Below are positions 24,709-32,427 of a DNA stretch of 61,881 nt, one piece after another. This stretch comes from Thermoflexus hugenholtzii JAD2 (GTDB lineage: Bacteria; Chloroflexota; UBA11872; UBA12225): positions 1 to 61,881 of the forward strand of contig CAMBEO010000007.1 of NCBI GenBank assembly GCA_945865725.1. The letters run 5' to 3'. A program made the translations under genes and the position numbers. Each line of letters opens with the position of its first letter. The first letter of the stretch is position 1. The notes beneath the pieces were generated by a model. The model saw nothing but the letters and a program-made list of their open reading frames with translations, did no database searches and was not told the DNA's origin.

Positions 24709-26073
24709 CTACGCCACCGGGGAGGCCGACGGGCGGACCAGGCGCCCTCGCGGCGCCCCGACCGGCGATCCGTCGGACGCGACGACCTCCCCGCGCAGGT
24801 ACGTCCGCACTACCCGGCCGCGCACCGTACGCCCCACGAACGGGGACTGCGGGTGCCGGTAGTGCAGGTCGGACGCCGCCACCGCCCGCCGGTCGCGCAG
24901 GTCGACGATCGCGAGGTCGGCATCCGCCCCCGGCGCGATCGCGCCCTTCGCCGGTGCTAGGCCAAACCGCGACGCCGGACCAGCCGCGACCAGTCGCGCA
25001 ATCGCCTCGAAGCCAAGCCCGTGCGCCGGACCTTCCTCGAGCAGGGTGCCCAACGTCGTCTGCACGCCGGGGATGCCTCCCCAGGTCGTGAAGAAGTCGT
25101 CGCCCTGCTTCATCGATGGCGGCGCCGGCGAATGGTCGGACACGACCATGTCTACCGCGCCCGCGATTACCGCGTCCCACAGGCGCGCCCGTTCCGCCGC
25201 GTCGCGCACCGGCGGCGCGCACTTCCCGATCGCCCCGAGGCGCGCCACGTCCTCGTCGGTGAACGCGAGGTAGTGCGGGCACGTCTCGCACGTTACGTCG
25301 ACGCCGCGCGCCCGTGCCTCGGCGACAAGCACCGCCCCGCGACCGCTGCTCACGTGCACGACGTGCAGGCGCGCGCCCGTCGCCTCGGCGAGGTGGATTG
25401 CCCGCGCGATCGCCTCGGTCTCGGCAACCACCGGGCGGGATGACGCCCACGCCATCGCATCGTGGCGACCGGCCGCGCGCACCGCCGCCGTGAGGCCCCG
25501 CGTGATCGCGTCGCTCTCGGCGTGCACCGCCACGACCATCCCCAGCGACGCCGCCACCTCCATGCCGCGCAGGAGGGTGTAGTCGTCCGAGGCCGGGAAC
25601 TCGGGCAAGCCGCTATCCGACATGAATGCCTTGACCGCGATCGCGCCGCGCGCGTGCAGTTCCGGCAGGGCGCCGACGTTTCCCGGGATGAGGCCTCCCC
25701 ACAGGGCGAAGTCGGCATGCGACACGCGCGACGCGATCGCCGCCTTTTCGTCGAACGATGCCCCGTCAAGGGTCAGGGGCAGGTTGTTGAGGGGCATGTC
25801 GCCAAAGGTCGTCCCGCCTCCCGCGACGAGGGCGCGACTGCCGGTCGATAACCCTTCCCAGTCGGCGCGACCCGGTTCGTTGAAATGGACGTGCGTGTCG
25901 ACCGCGCCCGGGAAGGCATGCAGGCCGGTCGCGTCGAACTCCGCCGTCCCTGCCGGGGCCACGAGGCCGGGCGCGACCGCGGTGATCGTGCCGTCCTCGG
26001 CAAGGATGTCGGCCACGGCGGCGCCATCCGGTCCCACGACCGTCGCGCCGCGCAAGAGCATCCGACGCATCAT
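24709..26073 (-). CDS. allB: Allantoinase
   Basis: The 454-residue cyclic amidohydrolase has DTHVHFNEPGRADWEG (metal His pair), the probable carbamylated Lys in IAVKAFM, VVAVHAES, HVVHVSS and the catalytic VVSDHSPAPPSMK. It hydrolyses allantoin to allantoate. I start at the first of two adjacent ATGs (26073/26070); a third is at 26061, and none has a strong ribosome site. The frame stays open upstream into repeats, where the translation is repeat-like and should not be included. Dihydroorotase is the closest alternative, but the pathway context favours allantoinase. Confidence 0.92.
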   Translation of the reverse strand: MMRRMLLRGATVVGPDGAAVADILAEDGTITAVAPGLVAPAGTAEFDATGLHAFPGAVDTHVHFNEPGRADWEGLSTGSRALVAGGGTTFGDMPLNNLPLTLDGASFDEKAAIASRVSHADFALWGGLIPGNVGALPELHARGAIAVKAFMSDSGLPEFPASDDYTLLRGMEVAASLGMVVAVHAESDAITRGLTAAVRAAGRHDAMAWASSRPVVAETEAIARAIHLAEATGARLHVVHVSSGRGAVLVAEARARGVDVTCETCPHYLAFTDEDVARLGAIGKCAPPVRDAAERARLWDAVIAGAVDMVVSDHSPAPPSMKQGDDFFTTWGGIPGVQTTLGTLLEEGPAHGLGFEAIARLVAAGPASRFGLAPAKGAIAPGADADLAIVDLRDRRAVAASDLHYRHPQSPFVGRTVRGRVVRTYLRGEVVASDGSPVGAPRGRLVRPSASPVA

Positions 26074-26202
26074 GTGCGGACTCGCTCGCCGCTCTCGCGC
26101 CAGCGAGGGAGGGGCGAGGAGGCGGCGGAAAGGGACGGTCCGCGGCCATGCTTGCCCGCACCGGGAGTGGCGCGGGATCGCGATGGTGAATGCCTTCCGA
26201 GC

Positions 26203-26297
26203 CCCCACCCCCAGCCCCTCCCCCGCTGCCGCGGGAGAGGGGAGCGGTTCGCACGCCACCTCGGATGCATGGTCCGCGGGCATCCTTGCCCGCCCCG
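26203..26297. repeat. Family-B and family-A repeats between allC and allB
   Basis: A family-B copy with a CTGCCG-type loop lies at 26203-26244 and a reverse family-A hairpin at 26270-26297. A degraded copy around 26320-26350 runs into the 3' end of allC. The cluster splits the purine operon. Confidence 0.8.
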
Positions 26298-26338
26298 GGT
26301 GCACGGCAAGTCACGGGTGATGGCGTGCCCACGGACCA

Positions 26339-27694
26339 TCACTCCCCCCTCCCGTGCTGGCGTGAGGCGCGTGGCGCAGGGGGTGGGGGCGAACCAGCCA
26401 CCCCCGCCGCGCCGTGCGGACCCGGGAACGTCCCGGCACGCACCCGCGCCGCAAGTTCGTCAATGGTCGCGAGGAGGACGCGCAACGCGGCCAGCACGTC
26501 GCCCGCCAGCACCGCCTCGGCCGGGTGATGGCTGATCCCGCCCGGCGACCGCACGAACAGCATCCCGACCGGCGCAAGCTCCGCCATCACCATCGCATCG
26601 TGCCCCGCACCGCTGGTCACCTCGCGCAGGGCGCCCATGCCGGTCCGGATCGCCGCGGCCTGGATCGCATCCGTCACCGCGGGGTGGCAGGGGGTCGCGG
26701 CGACCTCCATCTCGACGGCCACATCCACGTCGAGAACCCGCGCGGCGGCGGCCTCCCGCGCGACGGCGAGGATGGCCTCCACCGCCTCGCGGCGCACTGC
26801 GTCGACGGCGTGGCGCACGTCGAGGGAGATCGACGCCGCCCCCGGCACGACGTTTGCCGCCCCCGGCCCGACCGTCACCTCGCCTACCGTCGCGACGAGG
26901 CCGCGCGTCTCGCGCGCGACCCGTTCCGCCGCCACGATCACCGTCGCCGCCCCGGCGAGCGCGTCGCGCCGCGCCGCCATCGGCGTCGTCCCGGCGTGGT
27001 TCGCGTGGCCGGTGAACGCCACCCGCAGGCGCGCCTGCCCGACGATTGCCGGCACCACGCCAAGCGCCTCGCCCGCGTGGTCGAGGACCGGACCTTGTTC
27101 GATGTGCGGTTCGAGGAAGGCGACGACCTCCCCCGCCCGGTAGCGCGCCCCGTCCGGGCCGGTCGCCGCCGGGTCACCGCCAGCGGCGCGGATCGCGTCG
27201 GCAAGCGCGATTCCGTCCTCATCGGTGCGGCCGTGCCACGACCCGGGAAGCGTCCCCGTCGCGGCACGGCTCCCGAGGAACGGGATCGCGAAGCGCACGC
27301 CCTCCTCGCCCGCGAATGCGACCACCTCGAGAGGGAACGGCAGCGCAGGGTCGCCCTCGTCCTCGCGCGCCGCCACGTAGGCCATCGCCGCGATGCCAAG
27401 CAGGACGCCAAGTGGACCGTCGTACCGGCCCGCGTCGCGCACCGTGTCGATGTGCGACCCGATCACGAGTGCCGGACCGGGGGAGGCACCCTCCCGGCGC
27501 CCGAAGACGTTCCCCACGGCGTCCCGCGTGACGGCGGCGCCTGCCTCGGCCATCCAACCGGCGACCAGGTCCTCCGCCTCGCGCGCCGCCGGCGTCAGTG
27601 GCCGTCGCACGAGACGGCCGACTTCTTCCGAGATCGTGCCGAGGCGGTCGGCGCGCGCCAACGCCGTCGCCACGAGTTCCGCCGTCGTAACCAC
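26339..27694 (-). CDS. allC: Allantoate amidohydrolase
   Basis: The 451-residue M20 hydrolase has GSHIDTVRDAGRYDGPLG, AGEEGVRFAIPFLGSR, FLEPHIEQGPVLD and SGAGHDAMVM, matching AllC. It converts allantoate to ureidoglycine, ammonia and carbon dioxide. The GTG at 27694 sits 2 nt after the HIU hydrolase stop with GGGAG 6 nt upstream, better than the in-frame ATG at 27727 inside the preceding gene. The last 20 residues are Pro/Arg-rich and border repeat DNA, so the natural C-terminus may have been altered. Confidence 0.9.
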   Translation of the reverse strand: MVTTAELVATALARADRLGTISEEVGRLVRRPLTPAAREAEDLVAGWMAEAGAAVTRDAVGNVFGRREGASPGPALVIGSHIDTVRDAGRYDGPLGVLLGIAAMAYVAAREDEGDPALPFPLEVVAFAGEEGVRFAIPFLGSRAATGTLPGSWHGRTDEDGIALADAIRAAGGDPAATGPDGARYRAGEVVAFLEPHIEQGPVLDHAGEALGVVPAIVGQARLRVAFTGHANHAGTTPMAARRDALAGAATVIVAAERVARETRGLVATVGEVTVGPGAANVVPGAASISLDVRHAVDAVRREAVEAILAVAREAAAARVLDVDVAVEMEVAATPCHPAVTDAIQAAAIRTGMGALREVTSGAGHDAMVMAELAPVGMLFVRSPGGISHHPAEAVLAGDVLAALRVLLATIDELAARVRAGTFPGPHGAAGVAGSPPPPAPRASRQHGRGE

Positions 27695-27696
27695 CG

Positions 27697-28062
27697 TCAA
27701 CTCCCGCGGTACGTCGAGTACGCCCACGGCGACACCAGGAGTGGCACGTGGTAATGCGACGCGGCGTCGGCGATGGCGAAACGTACCGGCACGACGTCGA
27801 GGAATGGGGGGTCGGGCAATGCCACGCCCCGCGCCCGGAAGTAGTCGCCCACGTGGAACGCGATCTCGTAGCGCCCCGCCTGCAGGGACCCGCCCGCAAG
27901 CAGGCCACCGTCGATCCGCCCGTCGGCGTTCGTCCGCGCGTCGCGGAGGACGGTCGCCCCTCCGTCGTCGAGGCGACGCAACTCGATGCGCACCCCCGCC
28001 GCCGGGCCGCCGTGCATCGTGTCCAGGACGTGCGTCGTCAACCGCCCGCCACCGTCCGCCAT
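27697..28062 (-). CDS. hiuH: 5-hydroxyisourate hydrolase (transthyretin-like)
   Basis: The 121-residue protein is a bacterial transthyretin-related hydrolase. It begins LTTHVLDTMHGGPAAGV with the catalytic N-terminal His and ends with YHVPLLVSPWAYSTYRGS, the diagnostic C-terminal YRGS. It hydrolyses 5-hydroxyisourate, the urate oxidase product, to OHCU. Its ATG overlaps the urate oxidase stop codon (TGATG), a tight translational link between consecutive steps. Confidence 0.95.
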   Translation of the reverse strand: MADGGGRLTTHVLDTMHGGPAAGVRIELRRLDDGGATVLRDARTNADGRIDGGLLAGGSLQAGRYEIAFHVGDYFRARGVALPDPPFLDVVPVRFAIADAASHYHVPLLVSPWAYSTYRGS

Positions 28063-28997
28063 CACGCGCCCGCCACGTCGCCGCGGTGCATCACCAGCGC
28101 GATGCTGCCGAACGGCGGGCGCGGGTCGCAATACGACACCACCTTGCTGCCGTCGTCGGCCCGCACGGCGAGGTCCCAAAGGCGGTTCTGCGCCTCGAAG
28201 CGGACCGTGGCGAGCTGCGGGAACCGCCCGAAGATGCGTTTCCCCATCTCCCAGACCAGGTGCTGGATCGACATGCTGACGAAGTCGTGGAACGTCACCG
28301 CGCACAGGTCCCGCACCTGCTCGGCCGCGACGTAGCGGGCGTGCGTCGGGTCGGTCGCATCCGCCGGGTCGCCGTAGTTCCACGCCACGTCCATGAAGAC
28401 GTAGAGCGGCCGGTCGATCCGTTCCTCGAGCGTCGTGAAGCCGTCGCGCAGGAACTTCGCGAACGCCGACCCGGTCACCTTGATCAGTTGCACGCCGACC
28501 ATGGCGGCCTGCAGGGCGGTCACGCGCGTGCCGTCGCCATCGCGGTGCAGGTCGATCTCGGCCGTGGCGTGCTCGCCCCGACCGTGGCTGAACAGGACCG
28601 TGCTTGCCGTGAAGCCATCGCCTGCCGGCACCGGCGCGGCGTGGAACGGGATCTCGCGCCCGCGCAGGCGCAACCACCCCATCTGCGGGTAGATCGCAAG
28701 GAACTGCGCCCCGAGGAACTCCAGGTAGCCCTCCAAGGTGGCGCCCCGGTACGCGATGGCCTGCTCGTGGATGAAGTTCTTCATCGAGTCGGTCGCGACG
28801 ACCTGCGAGTTGTCCCCCTCGGTGTACGCCGCGAGGAAGGCGTCGCCGAACACCTCGACATCGACGTCGTACGCGAAGAGGGTGTTCGGCCGGCCGGTGA
28901 ACGGCGACTCCGGGATCGTGTGGATGCCCTCGAGGGGAGCGCCATGGAAGCGGTAGACGCAGACGTTCGCCTTCCCGTAGCGGATCTCGGCAGGCAT
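28062..28997 (-). CDS. pucL: Urate oxidase (cofactor-free uricase)
   Basis: The 311-residue protein has the uricase T-fold halves, with the catalytic Lys region IRYGKANVCVYR at the N-terminus, the Thr motif VVATDSMKNFI near residue 70, and MSIQHLVWEMGKRIF near residue 245. It oxidises urate with oxygen to 5-hydroxyisourate and hydrogen peroxide. Unlike PucL of Bacillus subtilis it is not fused to the OHCU decarboxylase, which is encoded by the separate gene upstream. The ATG at 28997 has a GGAGG-type site in the 18-nt gap from that gene. Confidence 0.95.
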   Translation of the reverse strand: MPAEIRYGKANVCVYRFHGAPLEGIHTIPESPFTGRPNTLFAYDVDVEVFGDAFLAAYTEGDNSQVVATDSMKNFIHEQAIAYRGATLEGYLEFLGAQFLAIYPQMGWLRLRGREIPFHAAPVPAGDGFTASTVLFSHGRGEHATAEIDLHRDGDGTRVTALQAAMVGVQLIKVTGSAFAKFLRDGFTTLEERIDRPLYVFMDVAWNYGDPADATDPTHARYVAAEQVRDLCAVTFHDFVSMSIQHLVWEMGKRIFGRFPQLATVRFEAQNRLWDLAVRADDGSKVVSYCDPRPPFGSIALVMHRGDVAGA

Positions 28998-29015
28998 GCG
29001 GGTCTCCTCCGGGGT

Positions 29016-29519
29016 TTACGCCCCCGGCGCAAGGGCTTGGTCAAGGCGGATGCGCGCGATCCGCGCGATCTGGGCGAGTGCGGTCGCCACCTCGGCAATC
29101 CCGTCATTCTCGAGGCGAGTTTCGAACGCCTCGAGGATCTGGGTGCGCGTGTGGTCGCGTACCGCAATGATGAACGGAAAGCCGAAGCGTGTCCGGTACC
29201 GGTCGTTCAGGTCGGTGAAGCGGGCGAACTCGTCGGGCGAGAGGCGGTCAAGCCCGGCACTCGCCTGTTCCGACACCGATGACTCGCTCAGTCTCAATCG
29301 CGTGCCCAGATCCGGGTGGGCGCGGATCAAGGCGAGGTGCGCCGTCTCGCCGGCCTCGTGAACGGCCTGGACCATCGCCGCGTGCAGGCCCTCGATGTCG
29401 GCGAACTGGCGCCGGTCGACGACCGCGCGCGCCACCCACGGCGAATGCTCGAAGATGCCCCCGAGGGTCTCGACGAACGAGTCGGCCGACATCGCGTTCA
29501 GGTCTCGCAACTCCATCAT
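29016..29519 (-). CDS. uraD: OHCU decarboxylase
   Basis: The 167-residue helical protein has ETLGGIFEHSPWVAR, the catalytic IRAHPDLGTRL and the NDRYRTRFGFPFIIAVRDHTR motif of 2-oxo-4-hydroxy-4-carboxy-5-ureidoimidazoline decarboxylases. It yields (S)-allantoin from the HIU hydrolase product. I use the first of two adjacent ATGs (29519/29516); no strong ribosome site is visible. The gene is the first of the purine-degradation run on this strand and diverges from the solute-binding protein gene. Confidence 0.93.
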   Translation of the reverse strand: MMELRDLNAMSADSFVETLGGIFEHSPWVARAVVDRRQFADIEGLHAAMVQAVHEAGETAHLALIRAHPDLGTRLRLSESSVSEQASAGLDRLSPDEFARFTDLNDRYRTRFGFPFIIAVRDHTRTQILEAFETRLENDGIAEVATALAQIARIARIRLDQALAPGA

Positions 29520-29634
29520 TCGAACCGTACGCCTCGCGCCGCCTCGCGTGCCACCGCCATCGCCGTCATCCGCCCGGCCAGGCTCCCCTGCCATAATCGG
29601 GACGACTGACCCTTGCCCGATGGAGGGATCGCGG

Positions 29635-31038
29635 ATGAACTCGCACGTGCGTCACTTGGTCGATCCCGCCTTGTTCGGCCCGCGTCACTCGTCGCGCCGC
29701 CATGCCCTCGCAATCGCCGGAGGGGGTGCCGTCCTCGCCGCCTGCCAGGTCCCGGGCATGCCCGCCGCGCCGGCGTCTACCGGCCAGACCGGTACCAAGC
29801 CGGCCGGCACGCCAGGCGTCGAGATCCGCGTCCAGACCGTGACCCAGGCCGACATGGGCGGCTGGATCACGGAGGCGCTTTCGCAAGACATCGACGCCCG
29901 GAAGGCGAAACAGCCGAACGTCACCGTCAAGGTCGAGACCTTCGGTGCCTGGACGAACACCTACCTGCCCGAGATGGAGAAGGTCTGGGCCTCCGGCACC
30001 CCCGGCGACCTCGTCTGGTACCCGCCGCGCCACCGGTCGCACCTGATCTGGGGGAGCCGGCGCAACCTCGTGCGCGACCTGACCGGTGACCTGCGCGCCC
30101 TCAAGTACGACCTCGGCCAGTTCTCCAAGGCGTCGATCGACCAGAACTCGGACGGCGGCAAGCTCTTCTTCCTGCCGTTCGTCTCCGAGCCGGTCTGTCC
30201 GGTGATCGCGATCAACCGCGGCGCCGCCCAGGGCGCGGGCCTTTCCATGCCGACCGACGACTGGACGTTCGACGACCTCGCCGAGTGGGGCCAGAAGGCG
30301 GCCTCACGCGGTCTCTTCGGCTACTTCCGCGCCGACAGCGGCGTCGATGCCTTCACGAGTTCGCCGTACCTGCGCCAGTGGGGGGTCGAACCGGTCGATC
30401 CGACGGGCCGCAAGGCCACCTTCGTTGACACGCGCGACGCCTTCGTCAAGGCCCTCACCTATCGCGTGAACATGGTCACGACGTGGAAGGCCTCGCCGCC
30501 GGTCTCCCCGTCGCCCGACTACGTCAACCTGTTCGGGCGGGAGCAGAAGTTGCTGGCCATGGACGGGTGGCCGGTGCGGATCGGTTGGTTGCCCAAGCAG
30601 TTCAAAGGCCTGGACATCGACTTCGTCCTGACGCCGACAGTCCGCAAGGGTGACCGGCGCCGGTCCCTCCTGAACGAGCACGTGTTCGGCGTGACGCGGG
30701 CCAGCAAGAACCCCGAGGAGTCCCTCGCCGTCCTGACCTGGCTTGCCGGGAAGGAGATGGCCGTGCAAGGCGTCACCCAGGGGTTCAAGGGGCCGAACTC
30801 GAGACCGGACGCGTGGGCCGACCCGCGAATCCTTGACCGGGCACCGATCTACAAGCGCATCCGCAGCCTGATGGAGACGGTCGAGCCGGACTACCTCGTC
30901 GGAAACTTCCGGGGGGAGGAGTTTGACGCGGCGACGAACTGGGGCGCCGCCGAGCGCGGCGAGATCGCCCCGGCGGCGATGGCCGACCAGATCCAGCAAC
31001 GAGCGCAGGAAGTCCTTGACCGGCAACCCACCGCCTGA
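29635..31038 (+). CDS. Extracellular solute-binding lipoprotein (family 1 ABC-type)
   Basis: The 467-residue protein has an N-terminal signal with an Arg pair and lipobox (SSRRHALAIAGGGAVLAAC), suggesting a lipoprotein exported by Sec or Tat. The rest resembles carbohydrate-type solute-binding proteins: LPEMEKVWASGTPGDLVWYPP, KLFFLPFVSEP, GREQKLLAMDGWPVRIGW and SLAVLTWLAGKE. No permease or ATPase gene is adjacent, so it is an orphan component in this window, and the ligand is unknown. The ATG at 29635 has GGAGGG 7 nt upstream. A CATAAT box at 29592-29597 may be its -10, without a clear -35. Confidence 0.82.
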   Translation: MNSHVRHLVDPALFGPRHSSRRHALAIAGGGAVLAACQVPGMPAAPASTGQTGTKPAGTPGVEIRVQTVTQADMGGWITEALSQDIDARKAKQPNVTVKVETFGAWTNTYLPEMEKVWASGTPGDLVWYPPRHRSHLIWGSRRNLVRDLTGDLRALKYDLGQFSKASIDQNSDGGKLFFLPFVSEPVCPVIAINRGAAQGAGLSMPTDDWTFDDLAEWGQKAASRGLFGYFRADSGVDAFTSSPYLRQWGVEPVDPTGRKATFVDTRDAFVKALTYRVNMVTTWKASPPVSPSPDYVNLFGREQKLLAMDGWPVRIGWLPKQFKGLDIDFVLTPTVRKGDRRRSLLNEHVFGVTRASKNPEESLAVLTWLAGKEMAVQGVTQGFKGPNSRPDAWADPRILDRAPIYKRIRSLMETVEPDYLVGNFRGEEFDAATNWGAAERGEIAPAAMADQIQQRAQEVLDRQPTA

Positions 31039-31040
31039 TC

Positions 31041-31212
31041 CCGCCAGGGTGGGGTGGTGCTTCCCCCTCCCGTTGGTCCGCGGGCATCCTTGCCCGCCGG
31101 GGTGGGGTGGTGCTTCCCCCTCCCGTTGGTCCGCGGGCATCCCTGCCCGCCGGGGCTGGGTGGGGTGGTGCTTCCCTCTCCCGTTGGTCCGCGGGCATCC
31201 CTGCCCGCTCCG
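31041..31212. repeat. Three tandem reverse-orientation family-A repeats between convergent genes
   Basis: Units begin with GGTGGTGCTTCCC at about 31054, 31107 and 31165 (periods 53 and 58 nt). Each contains the TTGGTCC arm and the GCGGGCAT-C-CTTGCCCGC-type hairpin. The array lies between the convergent solute-binding protein and csrA genes. It has no unique spacers, so it is not a CRISPR array. Confidence 0.9.
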
Positions 31213-31260
31213 GCGTGGGACGTGGAGGCGTGACCGCTGCGCCCGAGGCGACCGGCGGCG

Positions 31261-31758
31261 CTACGCGTGACCGGGCGTCGGATCTGGTCGGGGCGGGGGA
31301 GGAGGCGTCGCGCCCGGGGGGCGTCCGCCGCGGGGATCACCGCCTTGCCCACCGCCAACACGGAAGCCCTGCGTGGGGCGAGGGCGAGGTGGCTGGCCCG
31401 GAGGGACGCCGGGCCGGGGCGGGATCGCGCCCCGGATCGCTGGCCGCGGAGGGGGGGCGCCTTGCGCGGGACCACCGACGGCGCCGCCGGGCACCTGCCG
31501 GCCTCGTCCGAGGTTCCCGATGAGGGGCCCGAGGCCCGCCATCGCGTCCGCCGGGATTTGCGTGGAGGCCGCCGCCGCGCCCGCCGCCCGCCGGTTCTCG
31601 TCGGTCACGTCTTGCACCAGCTCGTAGCGCAAGACGGTGATGTGGCGTGGCGCCTGGATGCCGATCTTGACGTGGTCACCCTCGATCGCAAGGACGATGA
31701 CCTCGATCTCGTCGCCAATCCGGATGCGCTGCTCGGTTTTCCGGCTCAGGACGAGCAT
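31261..31758 (-). CDS. csrA: CsrA translational regulator with a long Pro/Gly/Arg-rich tail
   Basis: Residues 1-60 are a canonical CsrA: MLVLSRKTEQRIRIGDEIEV and GIQAPRHITVLRYEL, including the RNA-binding Leu/Arg near the start and the Arg near position 44. Typical CsrA proteins end at 60-80 residues. Here the frame continues to residue 165 with an Ala linker and then a low-complexity, positively charged Pro/Gly/Arg tail. The ATG at 31758 has an AGGAG site. The gene follows fliW, which encodes the CsrA antagonist; in Bacillus, FliW-CsrA controls flagellin synthesis. The tail ends just before the family-A array but does not read as that repeat. Confidence 0.9.
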   Translation of the reverse strand: MLVLSRKTEQRIRIGDEIEVIVLAIEGDHVKIGIQAPRHITVLRYELVQDVTDENRRAAGAAAASTQIPADAMAGLGPLIGNLGRGRQVPGGAVGGPAQGAPPPRPAIRGAIPPRPGVPPGQPPRPRPTQGFRVGGGQGGDPRGGRPPGATPPPPPRPDPTPGHA

Positions 31759-31814
31759 GGGGGCTCCTGGAAGGGGTCGTTGGGAGGACTCATCACCGCA
31801 CCGGGGCCGACGGC

Positions 31815-32321
31815 CTAGGCGCCACTGCTGATCAGCGGGTGGCGCAGGGAGTACCTCGCTTCGCTCAGGATAACCTGCTTGCCAAGGCACCGCTTCCGGT
31901 TCACGACGATAGGCGCGAGCAGGTTCACCGTCGAGTTGCGCGGGTCTCCCACGATCGTCACGATCGACCAGACGTCCGCGTCATCCGCGTCCTCGAGTTC
32001 GAGCTGGTACGCGTCGTCCCCGCTGATCTCCGCCGCGTAGTCGGGCAGGAGCATCGTCGGCGCGATCACCACGAAGGCCAGTGCCGGCTCCTCGATCGAC
32101 TGCAGCCACGCGCACGGCGCGAGGCGGGCATCCTCGACGACCGCGAACTGCCGCAGGTGCTCCATGCCGACGAGCCCCTGCTCGAAGGTCACGACGGCCG
32201 TACTGGCGACGTCGAGACGTTCCGTCTGGCCGAACCGCACCACTTGCAAGTGACGCGTCGCCCGGACCGTCGCCTCGCGCGCCTCCGAACGACCCTTCAT
32301 CGCGACTGCTGCCGATCCCAT
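31815..32321 (-). CDS. fliW: FliW flagellar assembly factor
   Basis: The 168-residue protein has the FliW pattern: VVTFEQGLVGMEHLRQFAVVED, LQSIEEPALAFVVIAP, TIVGDPRNSTVNLLAPIVVNRK and the end VILSEARYSLRHPL. FliW binds CsrA (and flagellin) and relieves translational repression when flagellin is exported. The N-terminus is about 30 residues longer than usual if the ATG at 32321 is used; an ATG at 32300 is the alternative. It lies 56 nt before csrA. Confidence 0.92.
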   Translation of the reverse strand: MGSAAVAMKGRSEAREATVRATRHLQVVRFGQTERLDVASTAVVTFEQGLVGMEHLRQFAVVEDARLAPCAWLQSIEEPALAFVVIAPTMLLPDYAAEISGDDAYQLELEDADDADVWSIVTIVGDPRNSTVNLLAPIVVNRKRCLGKQVILSEARYSLRHPLISSGA

Positions 32322-32427
32322 GTGACGTCCCATCCCTTGCCGTGACTGGCGCCCCCTGCCCGGAGCGCGGAAGAGCGCGTACCCCTGCAACCTGCCTCGC
32401 CGACCGAGCCGGCACGAACGGTCCCCA

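Noticed and set aside
23855-25450. Long open frame extending the ureidoglycine aminohydrolase N-terminally
   Set aside because: Upstream residues are the antisense-like shadow of allantoinase; the ATG at 24628 has a strong ribosome site and matches the family.
31041-31212. CRISPR-like tandem repeats
   Set aside because: Units are contiguous with no unique spacers, recur singly elsewhere as hairpins, and no cas gene is present.
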